Positions 5,037-13,248 of a stretch of DNA of 23,168 nt are shown here, one piece after another. The stretch comes from Bacillota bacterium. Lineage in GTDB: Bacteria; Bacillota; Bacilli; Paenibacillales; UBA4045. The notes below the pieces were generated by a model. That model was not told where the DNA came from, ran no database searches, and was given only the letters and a program-made list of their open reading frames with translations. A program made the translations under genes and the position numbers. The DNA lies in assembly GCA_023441055.1 (NCBI GenBank), contig JAEZQY010000069.1, forward strand, positions 1 through 23,168, written 5' to 3'. The stretch's first letter is position 1. Each line of letters opens with the position of its first letter.

Positions 5037-6170
5037 TTAATCTTTATCGTCTTTTATTGCTTGGTCATCAGACAACCATCGGTCAAGCGGACTCTGAATG
5101 TTCCCGATTGCTTTCTTGCTAACATGTGTGTAAATCTCCGTTGTCTTAGCACTTGCGTGACCTAGCAACTCCTGAATATATCGAAGGTCGGTTCCGTTCT
5201 CTAGGAGATGAGTCGCGAACGAATGTCGCAATGTGTGAACAGTCGGTCCTTTTTCTACACCCGCGGCGATTCGAGCGTTTTCGAATATTTTCTGAACTGT
5301 TCGCTCATGATTATGTTTATCTTCCTCCGATCCAGGGAAGAGCCAATGATCGGGACGATATTTCCGCACATAGGTACGTAGAATGTCCAGCACATGCATG
5401 GAGAGCATTGTAAAGCGGTCTTTACGTCCTTTGGCTTGTCTAATGCGAATCAACATCCGCTCTCTATCTATGTCATGAATCGTCAACCGAACCACTTCAC
5501 CTACTCTCAATCCCGCTGCATAGATAACGTACAACAGGGCACGATGCTTCAGATTTTTAGGCTGCTTAAGTATGTGCATAACGGTTTTGCTGCTCATGAC
5601 ATGCGGTAGCTTATGTTCCTTTTTTGGACGTGGGAGATCAAATCCATATGCTCGTGGTTCAACGGCTTTATAGAACAATGCGACTGCACTAACGGCTTGA
5701 TTCACATAGGCGGAAGAAAATCGTCCCTCATCGATCAAGCTAATTAAGTATTGACGTATGTTAGACTCGTTGACTCGATCAAAGGGTATTTTTATAAATT
5801 TAGCGAATCTTTGAAGATGCCCCAGATAAGCACGCTTTGTCTTCATACTGTAGCCCCTTAACTTTAATTCTTCCTCATAACGTATCATGTGAAGGGAGTA
5901 ATCAACTTCAATCTGCTCTGCAGATTGAAGTTGGAGGAACCGACTCTGCCGCACCAACGAGATAAATTTTGAGAATCGAATCGGTTTGTCCCTCAGAATA
6001 TTAGCTAGTATCATCCAGGACGTTTCGCAATCGGGCAAGATCCAGTACTTTTTCGATGGAATAAACTTACGTCCAGGCACACGCTTAACCGACTCCAAGA
6101 GTGACGGATCGTATGGAAATCGTAAGATAATCCACCCCTCATCCTCCTGATCCAGCTCATATCCGTTCAT
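5037..6170 (-). CDS. Tyrosine recombinase of the integron-like array
   Basis: About 377 residues. Numbering from the most upstream in-frame start, the catalytic set is complete: R224 (AGLRVGE), K249 (QAKGRKD), H314-x-x-R317 (HTLRHSFATHLL), H340 (LLGH) and nucleophile Y349 (EIYTHV). The tail after the tyrosine (KKAIGNIQSPLDRW) resembles the end of integron integrases (..GAGVRSPLD). The insertion that marks true IntI proteins before the HxxR box (around their ALER segment) is absent: the chain goes directly from HWLFPGS to the HTLRH box. Residues 13-60 form an extra N-terminal module (RFPYD...VPGRKFIPSKKYWILP) resembling a HARP-like fold; residues about 92-175 are the SAM-like core-binding domain. 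ATG 6170, GTG 6173 or TTG 6176 could be the start after GAGGAG. The gene reads toward the attI-like site, co-oriented with the cassettes, unlike most integrons. Confidence 0.9.
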   Translation of the reverse strand: MNGYELDQEDEGWIILRFPYDPSLLESVKRVPGRKFIPSKKYWILPDCETSWMILANILRDKPIRFSKFISLVRQSRFLQLQSAEQIEVDYSLHMIRYEEELKLRGYSMKTKRAYLGHLQRFAKFIKIPFDRVNESNIRQYLISLIDEGRFSSAYVNQAVSAVALFYKAVEPRAYGFDLPRPKKEHKLPHVMSSKTVMHILKQPKNLKHRALLYVIYAAGLRVGEVVRLTIHDIDRERMLIRIRQAKGRKDRFTMLSMHVLDILRTYVRKYRPDHWLFPGSEEDKHNHERTVQKIFENARIAAGVEKGPTVHTLRHSFATHLLENGTDLRYIQELLGHASAKTTEIYTHVSKKAIGNIQSPLDRWLSDDQAIKDDKD

Positions 6171-6210
6171 CACCAATCACACTCCTCATTCAATTTGAAT
6201 TAATTCCAAA

Positions 6211-6259
6211 CAAAAAAACAAAAAGAGACCACAGATTCCCGTAGAATCTAACTGGTCTC
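6211..6259 (-). terminator. Intrinsic terminator of the lipoprotein operon
   Basis: Stem GAGACCA (6225-6231)/TGGTCTC (6253-6259) with inner AGATTC/GAATCT pairing, followed on the minus strand by a long T-rich tract (TTTTTGTTTTTTTG). It separates the upstream operon from the recombinase gene, whose promoter must lie in the 30-40 bases just downstream or overlap the tail. Confidence 0.85.
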
Positions 6260-6326
6260 CGATGCTTTCGGTGCCAATTTGTGCATAAAGATTTCCTGAC
6301 AGTCTAGCGTTTCCCGATGAACATCA

Positions 6327-6497
6327 CTACCTCGTTATGGCATAGTACACGACATATACCCAGCTGAGCAGCCCGTGGATGATCGCCCAGAGGATCGACT
6401 TGTGAACACTCCACGAGATGACGATCGCCAGAGCGGACCCGAAGGATAGTCCCTTATTAATGATGGTATTGGTTGTGCTGGAACGATTTCTCCCCAT
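6327..6497 (-). CDS. Small membrane protein, 56 residues
   Basis: A short gene with ribosome site GGAGGCG before the ATG at 6497. Residues 1-17 are polar; two hydrophobic stretches follow (about 18-29 and 34-54, SALAIVISWSV and WAIIHGLLSWVYVVYYAI), predicting one or two membrane spans. It is read after two upstream genes on the same strand and ends before the terminator at 6211-6259. I recall similar short proteins in Paenibacillus, but no function is known to me. Confidence 0.7.
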   Translation of the reverse strand: MGRNRSSTTNTIINKGLSFGSALAIVISWSVHKSILWAIIHGLLSWVYVVYYAITR

Positions 6498-6527
6498 CTA
6501 TCATTCGCCTCCTATACCAGCGCTTTC

Positions 6528-6629
6528 TTACATCTGGAATATCCAGACGCTGATCACGATTATACCCACGATTATCGGAACGCCGATGAAGTACAGCAGC
6601 TTGCGATTATTACCATTCATCCCTCTCAT
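6528..6629 (-). CDS. Very small membrane peptide, 33 residues
   Basis: Start ATG 6629 after GGGGAAAGGG; an alternative ATG lies three codons in (6620) after GAGGG. A basic N-terminus (NGNNRKLL) is followed by one hydrophobic span (FIGVPIIVGIIVISVWIF) and ends at TAA 6528. It is 11 bp after the lipoprotein stop and 30 bp before the next small gene, so it is very likely co-transcribed. Function unknown. Confidence 0.6.
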   Translation of the reverse strand: MRGMNGNNRKLLYFIGVPIIVGIIVISVWIFQM

Positions 6630-6640
6630 CCCTTTCCCCT

Positions 6641-7642
6641 TTACTCTACCACAACTGCCTCATCCAGCAACAATTTTCCTTGCTCATAATGATAATCGTA
6701 CGCCCGCTCCTCCTCGTTCCACACATGTCCCAATCGGATCAGCGGCGGCACGGCCTCCTTGACGAAGCTCGCATAATCCCCAGGCGCCCGCTCGTACAGA
6801 TCCATGATGGGTGCGCTCTGCTCCAGCTGTCCCGACTCCACCCGCACAATCGAGATATCCGGCCATTGCAGATGCAAGCCCGGCAACTGGATGAGGAATT
6901 CGTCGATGCCGTCACCGTCGAGATCGAGGAAGTCAGGATCCCCCCACTGGTCAAAATACACCCAACTCGCCAACTCACGATCATAGATCACAAACCGGTT
7001 AAGCCCTGGGCCATTCGCGAACATCTCGACTGTTCCAATGAGCGAATAGCGGTCTTGTCCGGGAAGCTGGCGCTCGATCAGGCAGAGCCCTGGGCAAGTG
7101 TTTGCCTCGCCGTTAGGGCGCGCTAGCTCGGAAGATACATGCGGAATCAGGTACTCACTCCCGTCAAGTGCCATCACCGCATAGTAATCCGGCTGGCTAT
7201 TGGCTCGTTCCGCTTCCTCTTGATAGATCGCCAGCTCTAGTGGACGATCGTCTATTCGCCCGAACGACCATGTATGCACATAGGTCCAGCTGCTCTTGAT
7301 TGCTGCCTGCTCCAGCTCCTCAAGCTCAAGCAGTTGAAAATCCAGCTGAATCTCATGCGGGAACGGCGGAAGCCAAGTGGGTTCAGGAGAGTTCGGTTCC
7401 TCCGTGTCCAACCCTTCATCGTTCACGATCTCTTCTACGATGGCTCTCTCATCTTCGCCATCGAGGCCTGCCGTCGAATGCTCATGGTTGGCCATATGTG
7501 CTTCTGTTATCACTATCTCAGGAGCTCCACTATCATCACTCGGTCCCGTATCACCGGTGTTCTCTTCGGCCTGGCATCCATTCAGCAGGAGAACAGCTAT
7601 CCCGCAGATCATCCAGATTCTGCATAATCGCAATCCGTTCAT
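6641..7642 (-). CDS. Predicted lipoprotein with a D-x-D-G-D-G motif
   Basis: A 333-residue secreted protein. The signal peptide ends in a lipobox L-N-G-C23, so the mature protein should be lipid-anchored outside the membrane. Residues about 28-95 are acidic and low complexity, a probable linker. The C-terminal half has the FG-GAP/EF-hand-like stretch DLDGDGIDEFLI, which often binds calcium in repeat-protein or VCBS-type folds. The start is supported by AGAAGGGG just before the ATG. First gene of a three-gene minus-strand unit with the two small membrane peptides. No enzymatic motif; substrate or partner unknown. Confidence 0.8.
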   Translation of the reverse strand: MNGLRLCRIWMICGIAVLLLNGCQAEENTGDTGPSDDSGAPEIVITEAHMANHEHSTAGLDGEDERAIVEEIVNDEGLDTEEPNSPEPTWLPPFPHEIQLDFQLLELEELEQAAIKSSWTYVHTWSFGRIDDRPLELAIYQEEAERANSQPDYYAVMALDGSEYLIPHVSSELARPNGEANTCPGLCLIERQLPGQDRYSLIGTVEMFANGPGLNRFVIYDRELASWVYFDQWGDPDFLDLDGDGIDEFLIQLPGLHLQWPDISIVRVESGQLEQSAPIMDLYERAPGDYASFVKEAVPPLIRLGHVWNEEERAYDYHYEQGKLLLDEAVVVE

Positions 7643-7825
7643 CCCCTTCTGTGTGAACCGCTTCTACTCCATTTAGACGTATATCGGTCTGTTAAGTTTC
7701 TATTTTATCACTCGCGCCTTGAAGGAGGTAACAATCGCGCTAATACGATGCGTTATCTGGTATCTACCCCCTACTATAAGTACCTTATAATGGGAATGTA
7801 TGTATATTGAGAGGAGTCAATGGCT
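7643..7825. other. Divergent promoter region
   Basis: Between the lipoprotein gene (-) and cellobiose phosphorylase (+). A plus-strand TATAAT (7786-7791) lies about 35 bases before the GH94 start, with no good -35. An isolated GAAGGAGGTAAC near 7722 looks like a ribosome site but no gene follows. No operator palindrome was recognised. Confidence 0.4.
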
Positions 7826-10261
7826 ATGAAATTCGGGTACTTCGACGATGTGAACAAGGAGTATGTGATCAACACACCCAAGACGCCCTATCCGTGGATC
7901 AATTATCTGGGGAATGAGCAGTTCTTCGGACTAATCTCCAATACCGCTGGCGGCTACTGCTTCTACCGTGATGCGAGATTGCGCAGATTGACGCGCTATC
8001 GGTACAATAATATCCCGCTCGATAATGGCGGACGTTACTTCTATGTGCATGACAATGGCGACTACTGGACACCAGGCTGGATGCCGGTGAAGCGCGAGCT
8101 GGATCATTACGAATGCCGGCATGGCATGGGGTATACCTCGATTACCGGTGAGCGCAATGGTATCCGTGTGAATCAGCTGGCGTTCGTACCGCTGGGCACG
8201 AATGCCGAGGTTTATCGGGTCACTGTTCGCAATACGGGCTATGCGGCCAAGCAGGTGAAGCTATTCTCCTTCATCGAGTTCTGCCTATGGAATGCGCATG
8301 ACGATAATACGAACTTCCAGCGCAATCTCAGTATTGGCGAGGTGGAGGTCAAGGATTCGGTCATCTATCATAAGACGGAATACCGCGAGCGCCGCGATCA
8401 TTACGCCTTCTATTCGGTGAATGCTGAGATCGAGGGCTTCGACACGGACCGGGACAGCTTTCTCGGCGCATATAACGGACTGGATACGCCGGATGTGGCA
8501 GCCAGCGGGAAATCGACGAATTCAGTCGCTAGCGGCTGGTCGCCAATCGCCTCGCACGGCCTGAATGTCGAGCTGCAGCCGGGCGAGGAGCGGAGCTACA
8601 TCTTCGTGCTGGGATACATAGAGAATCCGGAGGAGGAGAAATGGGAGGCGCTCGACGTCGTGAACAAGACGCGCGCTGAAGCGCTGATCACGAGGTTCGC
8701 AACGGATGAGCAGGTCGATGAAGCGCTGGCTGAGCTGGCTGCCTATTGGGACAGTCTGCTCTCCAAGTATGAGATTGACAGCGGGGACGAGAAGCTGAAC
8801 CGGATGGTCAACATCTGGAACCCGTATCAGTGCATGGTCACGTTCAATATGTCCCGCTCCGCCTCCTACTTCGAATCCGGTATTGGACGCGGCATGGGCT
8901 TCCGTGATTCCAATCAGGATCTGCTCGGATTCGTGCATCAGATTCCTGAGCGCGCCAGAGAGCGCATCCTCGATATTGCCTCTACACAGTTCGAGGACGG
9001 CAGCGCGTATCATCAGTATCAGCCGCTCACGAAGAAAGGGAACAATGAGGTAGGCAGCGGCTTCAACGACGATCCGCTATGGCTGATCCTCGGCACAGCG
9101 GCCTATATTAAGGAAACAGGCGATTATAGCATTCTGGACGAGCAAGTGCCTTTCGACTGTGATCCGAGCAATACCGCGACGCTCTTCGAGCATCTGAAGC
9201 GCTCCTTCTACCATGTCATCCATAATCTCGGGCCTCACGGGCTGCCGCTCATCGGACGCGCAGACTGGAATGACTGCCTCAACCTGAATTGCTTCTCCCG
9301 GGAGCCGGGCGAATCCTTCCAGACGACACAGAATATCAATGGGCGTGTCGCGGAATCTGTATTTATCGCCGGCCTGTTCGTATTCGTCGGACCGGATTAT
9401 GTGGAGCTATGCAGGCGACGCGGGCTGGATGCAGAGGCCGCTGAAGCTGCCGCTCATATTACGCAGATGCGCAAGACGACCCTGGAGCATGGCTTCGACG
9501 GGGATTGGTTCTTACGCGCCTATGATCACTATGGTCAGAAGATCGGCAGTAAGGAATGCGAGGAAGGCCAGATCTTCATCGAGCCGCAGGGCATCTGCGT
9601 CATGGCCGGTATCGGTGTGGAGGAAGGTCTCGCGCAGAAGGCGCTGGACGCTACCCAAGAGCGGCTGGAGACGGAGTACGGTATCGTGTTGCAGAATCCG
9701 CCGTACTCCAAGTATTATCTGAACCTCGGAGAGATCTCCTCCTACCCGCCGGGTTATAAGGAGAATGCGGGCATCTTCTGTCATAACAATCCGTGGATTA
9801 TGATCGCGGAGACGGTGCTTGGTCGCGGGGATCGGGCCTTCGAGCTGTACGCGAAGATCGCGCCGGCCTATCTGGAGGACATCAGCGAGATCCATCGGAT
9901 GGAGCCCTATGTGTATGCCCAGATGATTGCAGGCAAGGACGCGGTTCGTCACGGCGAGGCCAAGAACTCCTGGCTGACCGGCACAGCTGCTTGGAATTAC
10001 GCGGCGATCACGCAATCGATTCTCGGTATTCAGCCTGACTTCGACGGGTTGCGGATCGATCCGTGCATTCCGAGTGCTTGGGAAGGCTACACGGTTACCC
10101 GCTCCTTCCGCGGCGATACGTATCAGATTCAGATCCGCAATCCGCAGCATGTCAGCAAGGGCGTCGCCAGCATCAGCTTGGACGGCCTCATGATCGATGG
10201 GCAAGTCCTGCCAGTCGTAGGAGACGGCGCCATTCATCGGGTCGAGGTCGTGTTAGGCTAA
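7826..10261 (+). CDS. Cellobiose phosphorylase (GH94)
   Basis: About 811 residues, the full length of GH94 cellobiose phosphorylases, with long stretches very similar to the Clostridium thermocellum enzyme as I recall it (ISNTAGGYCFY, NMSRSASYFESGIGRGMGFR, NPHVSKGVA-like end). It cleaves cellobiose with phosphate to glucose 1-phosphate and glucose in the cytoplasm, saving ATP. Domains: N-terminal beta-sandwich to about residue 290, helical linker, (alpha/alpha)6 barrel from about 330, C-terminal jelly roll. The catalytic-acid motif GRADWNDCLN is at about 479-488. Start: ATG 7826 is 9 bases from GAGAGGAG and matches the family's MKFG start; ATG 7820 is only 3 bases away. No transporter or regulator is adjacent, so it appears monocistronic. 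Confidence 0.95.
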   Translation: MKFGYFDDVNKEYVINTPKTPYPWINYLGNEQFFGLISNTAGGYCFYRDARLRRLTRYRYNNIPLDNGGRYFYVHDNGDYWTPGWMPVKRELDHYECRHGMGYTSITGERNGIRVNQLAFVPLGTNAEVYRVTVRNTGYAAKQVKLFSFIEFCLWNAHDDNTNFQRNLSIGEVEVKDSVIYHKTEYRERRDHYAFYSVNAEIEGFDTDRDSFLGAYNGLDTPDVAASGKSTNSVASGWSPIASHGLNVELQPGEERSYIFVLGYIENPEEEKWEALDVVNKTRAEALITRFATDEQVDEALAELAAYWDSLLSKYEIDSGDEKLNRMVNIWNPYQCMVTFNMSRSASYFESGIGRGMGFRDSNQDLLGFVHQIPERARERILDIASTQFEDGSAYHQYQPLTKKGNNEVGSGFNDDPLWLILGTAAYIKETGDYSILDEQVPFDCDPSNTATLFEHLKRSFYHVIHNLGPHGLPLIGRADWNDCLNLNCFSREPGESFQTTQNINGRVAESVFIAGLFVFVGPDYVELCRRRGLDAEAAEAAAHITQMRKTTLEHGFDGDWFLRAYDHYGQKIGSKECEEGQIFIEPQGICVMAGIGVEEGLAQKALDATQERLETEYGIVLQNPPYSKYYLNLGEISSYPPGYKENAGIFCHNNPWIMIAETVLGRGDRAFELYAKIAPAYLEDISEIHRMEPYVYAQMIAGKDAVRHGEAKNSWLTGTAAWNYAAITQSILGIQPDFDGLRIDPCIPSAWEGYTVTRSFRGDTYQIQIRNPQHVSKGVASISLDGLMIDGQVLPVVGDGAIHRVEVVLG

Positions 10262-10310
10262 TCAGCAGTCCTATGCAGCGGTACCACATGTATGGAGGAG
10301 CTACCTATCG

Positions 10311-10356
10311 CGAAGAGGCTGCGTGCAGGAGCATTCCTGTCTCGGCAGCCTCTTCG
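10311..10356. terminator. Bidirectional hairpin between convergent genes
   Basis: A 12-bp perfect stem CGAAGAGGCTGC (10311-10322)/GCAGCCTCTTCG (10345-10356), lying 50 bp after the GH94 stop and 18 bp after the stop of the convergent GTPase gene. It lacks a strong T run on either side, so it may act as a barrier or mRNA end rather than a classic terminator. Confidence 0.6.
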
Positions 10357-10373
10357 TGCATTAATGCGTTTCG

Positions 10374-11483
10374 TCAACGCGCAAGCCTGTCCAGCGCAGC
10401 CTTGAGCGTCTCCGTTGGCATATGCTCGCCGATCAGCACCAGCACATCCGGCACTTCCTTCTGCGGCGTGATCGCCATGTAGTCGGTCTGGCGGTATGCG
10501 TACTGGAACAGATAGCGGCTGGCCGTATCCGTGAACCGCAGAATGCCCTTAGCCCTGTACACCTGCTGCGGCAAACCAGCAATGAACTGCTCGAACTGCT
10601 CAGAATCCACCGGCTGCTCAAAATAATGCGTATACACCATAACATGGTCGTGACTATGATGCGCGAGATCGCTATCTGCGTTGCTGTTGCGATCGCTGTC
10701 CGCGATTCCGTGATGATGCGCATGCGTGCAGTCCGGTCCACAGTGATGCGGCTCCTGCTCACTTCGCGCTGCTCCCCGCTCATGCTCATCGCGTTCACCC
10801 CGCACCTCCTGGCCGCGATCCTGCTCCAACCCAGACGTGCGTCCATCGCCATACGCTATCCCAGCTCCGCTCCACAGCTCTGGCAGCGACCCGTTCACCT
10901 CGCACTTCACCGTATGAATCAGTCGCGCCTTCGCGTTCCATTCCCGCGCAATCTGCTCCACCCGCACGCGTTGTTCCGCTGTCAGCAGATCAGTCTTATT
11001 GATCAGCAGCACATCCGCGCAGCGAATCTGCTCCTCCATCAGGCGGTACGTCTTGCCTTTGCCCTTATCATGCAGCTCCAGCAGGTGCTGGCTGTCTACA
11101 ACAACGACCACCTGAACGAGCGCCAGCTTCACATACAGCGACGCCTCTGTGATGCCGTCTATCAGCTCCATCGGATTCGCCGCGCCAGTCGTCTCTACGA
11201 GCAGCACATCCGGCTGTTCCTCCTCCGTCATCCGAGCCAGCTCCACGCCGAAGTCACCGCTAATCGTGCAGCAGATACACCCGCCCAGCAGCTCTGACAT
11301 GGGAACGCCGCCGCCGATGATCTCCCCATCCAGATTGACCTCGCCCAGCTCATTCATCACAACTGCCGGCTTCAGACCGGCAGCCAGCCAGCGATCCACC
11401 CACTTCTGCAGCAGCGTTGTCTTCCCGCTGCCTAGGAATCCCGATATGACAATCACGGGTACCATGGCTCGATCTTGCGCCAT
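10374..11483 (-). CDS. COG0523/CobW-family GTPase metallochaperone
   Basis: A 369-residue G3E-family GTPase thought to deliver metal, usually zinc, to client proteins. Walker A GFLGSGKT (15-22), the family's CxCC metal site in GGCICC (69-72), Walker-B region ETTGAAN (about 97-103) and base-specificity NKTD (162-165) are all present. A His/Cys-rich low-complexity insertion (about 233-280, EPHHCGPDCTHAHHH and AHHSHDH) precedes the CobW C-terminal domain (from about 284). Start ATG 11483 follows AGGAGGAG. I see no Zur-like palindrome in 11484-11622, so zinc control is unsupported. Its exact client is unknown. Confidence 0.88.
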   Translation of the reverse strand: MAQDRAMVPVIVISGFLGSGKTTLLQKWVDRWLAAGLKPAVVMNELGEVNLDGEIIGGGVPMSELLGGCICCTISGDFGVELARMTEEEQPDVLLVETTGAANPMELIDGITEASLYVKLALVQVVVVVDSQHLLELHDKGKGKTYRLMEEQIRCADVLLINKTDLLTAEQRVRVEQIAREWNAKARLIHTVKCEVNGSLPELWSGAGIAYGDGRTSGLEQDRGQEVRGERDEHERGAARSEQEPHHCGPDCTHAHHHGIADSDRNSNADSDLAHHSHDHVMVYTHYFEQPVDSEQFEQFIAGLPQQVYRAKGILRFTDTASRYLFQYAYRQTDYMAITPQKEVPDVLVLIGEHMPTETLKAALDRLAR

Positions 11484-11622
11484 TCCTATCTCCTCCTACT
11501 CACTTCTTGCTCTATCCAACAATGTACTACATTTCACCATTCGGTCTCAATGCAACATTGAAATTCCCGGCTCATGTAGAGTATCATGGAGGAACAGATC
11601 ACCTATAATTGGAGGATGAATC

Positions 11623-12621
11623 ATGACTATGAATTATGCCCAAGAAGGCATCTATCAGGGCGAGCCGGCCGTCGAGTTGAAGTATGGCCGCTATTCCGCT
11701 GTTCTGCTCCCCCGCATCGGCGGCAACCTCGTCGCATTCCGCGATGATGAGCGCGGCTATGCGCTGTTGCGCGAGCCTACAGAGGAGGAATTCAACAGCT
11801 TCGTCGAGCGACCGATGATTCACGGCGTTCCCGTGCTCTTCCCGCCGAATCGCTATGATGGCGGACAATTCAACTGGCGCGGTCGTCTCTATACATTCCC
11901 GATCAATGAACCAGCGACGAACAATCACTTGCATGGGTTTGTCTACAATTATCCATGGGAGGTGAAGAGCTACGGCACGGATGCTAGCAGCAGCTATGTG
12001 ACGATTGTCCTGCACTTCACGGAGCATCATCCCTCCTACATTCACTTCCCGCATACGTTCTCTCTGAGCATCACCTATACGCTGACCGATCAAGGACTTG
12101 CGCAGCACTTCAGCGCTGTGAATGAAGGATCGGACGAGCTTCCATTCATGCTGGGCTTCCATACCGCCGTTAACGCGCCGTTCGCGCCGGGCAGCACGAT
12201 CGAGGATATCGATGTGCTGCTGACGATTGGTGAACGGTGGCAGCTTAACGAGCGCAGCCTGCCGACCGGGCGGACGCAGCCGCTCGATGAGGGCGAGTTA
12301 GCGCTGCAGAGCGGCAAGGGCAACCCCTATTATGCCGAATTGGACAACCATTACAGCGCAGCGCCGCAGGACGGACGCAATGTGATGATCCTGACGGACA
12401 AGAAGGCGGGTGTTCGACTCGTCTATGATGCAGGGCTGAAGTACAAGCATTGGATGGTCTGGAACAATAAGCAGAACGGCAAGTTCTTCTGCCCCGAGCC
12501 ACAGACCAATCTGGTGAATGCGCCGAATTCCGAACTGCCGGATGACGTTACCGGTCTGCTCGGCCTGAAGCCGGGCGAGGTATGGTCCGAGACCAGCCGC
12601 ATGTACCTTGAAACGATCTAA
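11623..12621 (+). CDS. Aldose 1-epimerase-like protein
   Basis: A 332-residue galactose-mutarotase-superfamily protein, cytoplasmic, predicted to interconvert anomers of a sugar or sugar phosphate. The catalytic histidine is in NNHLHGF (about 101-107), a second conserved histidine in MLGFHTAVN, and the catalytic glutamate in FCPEPQTN near the end; these are the family hallmarks. The start follows GGAGG at 7 bases. It is a single-gene unit ending at a clear terminator. The specific sugar is not evident; proximity to cellobiose phosphorylase suggests carbohydrate use but the GTPase gene lies between on the other strand. Confidence 0.88.
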   Translation: MTMNYAQEGIYQGEPAVELKYGRYSAVLLPRIGGNLVAFRDDERGYALLREPTEEEFNSFVERPMIHGVPVLFPPNRYDGGQFNWRGRLYTFPINEPATNNHLHGFVYNYPWEVKSYGTDASSSYVTIVLHFTEHHPSYIHFPHTFSLSITYTLTDQGLAQHFSAVNEGSDELPFMLGFHTAVNAPFAPGSTIEDIDVLLTIGERWQLNERSLPTGRTQPLDEGELALQSGKGNPYYAELDNHYSAAPQDGRNVMILTDKKAGVRLVYDAGLKYKHWMVWNNKQNGKFFCPEPQTNLVNAPNSELPDDVTGLLGLKPGEVWSETSRMYLETI

Positions 12622-12641
12622 TCCAATATCATCGATTAACG

Positions 12642-12687
12642 ACTCTCCGCTTATCCGGTTATCCGGCAGGCGGGGAGTTTTTATTTT
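12642..12687 (+). terminator. Intrinsic terminator after the epimerase-like gene
   Basis: Stem ACTCTCCGC (12642-12650)/GCGGGGAGT (12670-12678) with one G-T pair, followed by TTTTTATTTT. Confidence 0.85.
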
Positions 12688-12714
12688 AATTCCATGGGAT
12701 GGGTTGCCTCTATT

Positions 12715-12743
12715 CACGAGATGGGCGGCTGCACCATAAGATA
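12715..12743 (+). promoter_or_regulatory. Sigma-K-like promoter of the gerP-like cluster
   Basis: CATAAGATA (12735-12743) fits the sigma-K -10 consensus CATANNNTA exactly, and CACG with the AC pair at 12716-12717 lies 17 bp upstream. This agrees with mother-cell expression late in sporulation, as known for gerP operons. Confidence 0.6.
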
Positions 12744-12769
12744 ATCCAAACGGACGGAAGGTGAAGAGC

Positions 12770-12994
12770 TTGGCGCATATCAATAACATCTTCAACATCC
12801 GGATCAACAGCGTGTCTAGCAATGGCTCCGTGAACTTCGGCAATGTCATTCTGAAGGGGAATTCTGCGAATGCCAAGGAGGTTGGCGGGCAGTCTATCAT
12901 TGGCGATACATTCGCGAGTCCAGCCAATCATAATCTGGTGCGCAATGTGATGAATGATCCCGATGTCATTGATCAGCAGCAGAATCAGGTTTAA
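12770..12994 (+). CDS. GerPA/GerPF-like spore germination protein
   Basis: A 74-residue protein of the GerPA/GerPF family, small spore-coat proteins needed for germinants to cross the coat. It shows the family pattern: hydrophobic beta-strand, then SSNGSVNFG, a Gly/Ser-rich middle and the DPDVxDQ tail (NDPDVIDQQQ). The TTG at 12770 is preferred (AAGGTG six bases upstream, giving M-A-H-I-N-N); a GTG at 12761 would overlap the ribosome site. It is first in the cluster and close in sequence to the next gene, suggesting tandem duplication. Confidence 0.8.
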   Translation: MAHINNIFNIRINSVSSNGSVNFGNVILKGNSANAKEVGGQSIIGDTFASPANHNLVRNVMNDPDVIDQQQNQV

Positions 12995-13009
12995 GAGGAG
13001 GAAAATTTT

Positions 13010-13240
13010 ATGTCATGGGTGCATCTGAACAATATCTTTCAATTTCAATTGATGGACGTGTCGAACAACGGCAGCGTGAATATGGGGGATGCCATCATCG
13101 ATGGCAGCGATGCCGATTCCAAGGGGGTTGGCGGGCAATCATTCACGGGTGATCGATTCTTCTCGTTGATGCGACACGACGGGGTTGTGAACGCCGCCTA
13201 CGACCCGGACGTGAACGATCAACAGCAGAATCAGCTGTAG
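13010..13240 (+). CDS. GerPA/GerPF-like spore germination protein, paralogue
   Basis: A 76-residue protein sharing with its upstream neighbour the order H-x-N-N-I-F, NNGSVNMGD, VGGQS.TGD and DPDVNDQQQNQ. AAGAGGAGG lies ahead of the ATG, and the gap to the first gene is 15 bp. The two may form a hetero-oligomer, but this is inference. Confidence 0.85.
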   Translation: MSWVHLNNIFQFQLMDVSNNGSVNMGDAIIDGSDADSKGVGGQSFTGDRFFSLMRHDGVVNAAYDPDVNDQQQNQL

Positions 13241-13248
13241 GGCAGCCC

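Noticed and set aside
9512..10237. A 241-residue frame antisense to the cellobiose phosphorylase gene, and similar long frames opposite the MoxR, GTPase and helD genes
   Set aside because: Long antisense frames are expected in GC-rich coding DNA; none has a ribosome site or recognisable domain and each lies opposite a confident gene.
11484..11622. Zur-type operator before the GTPase metallochaperone gene
   Set aside because: No palindrome resembling the known Zur box could be found in the divergent intergenic region.
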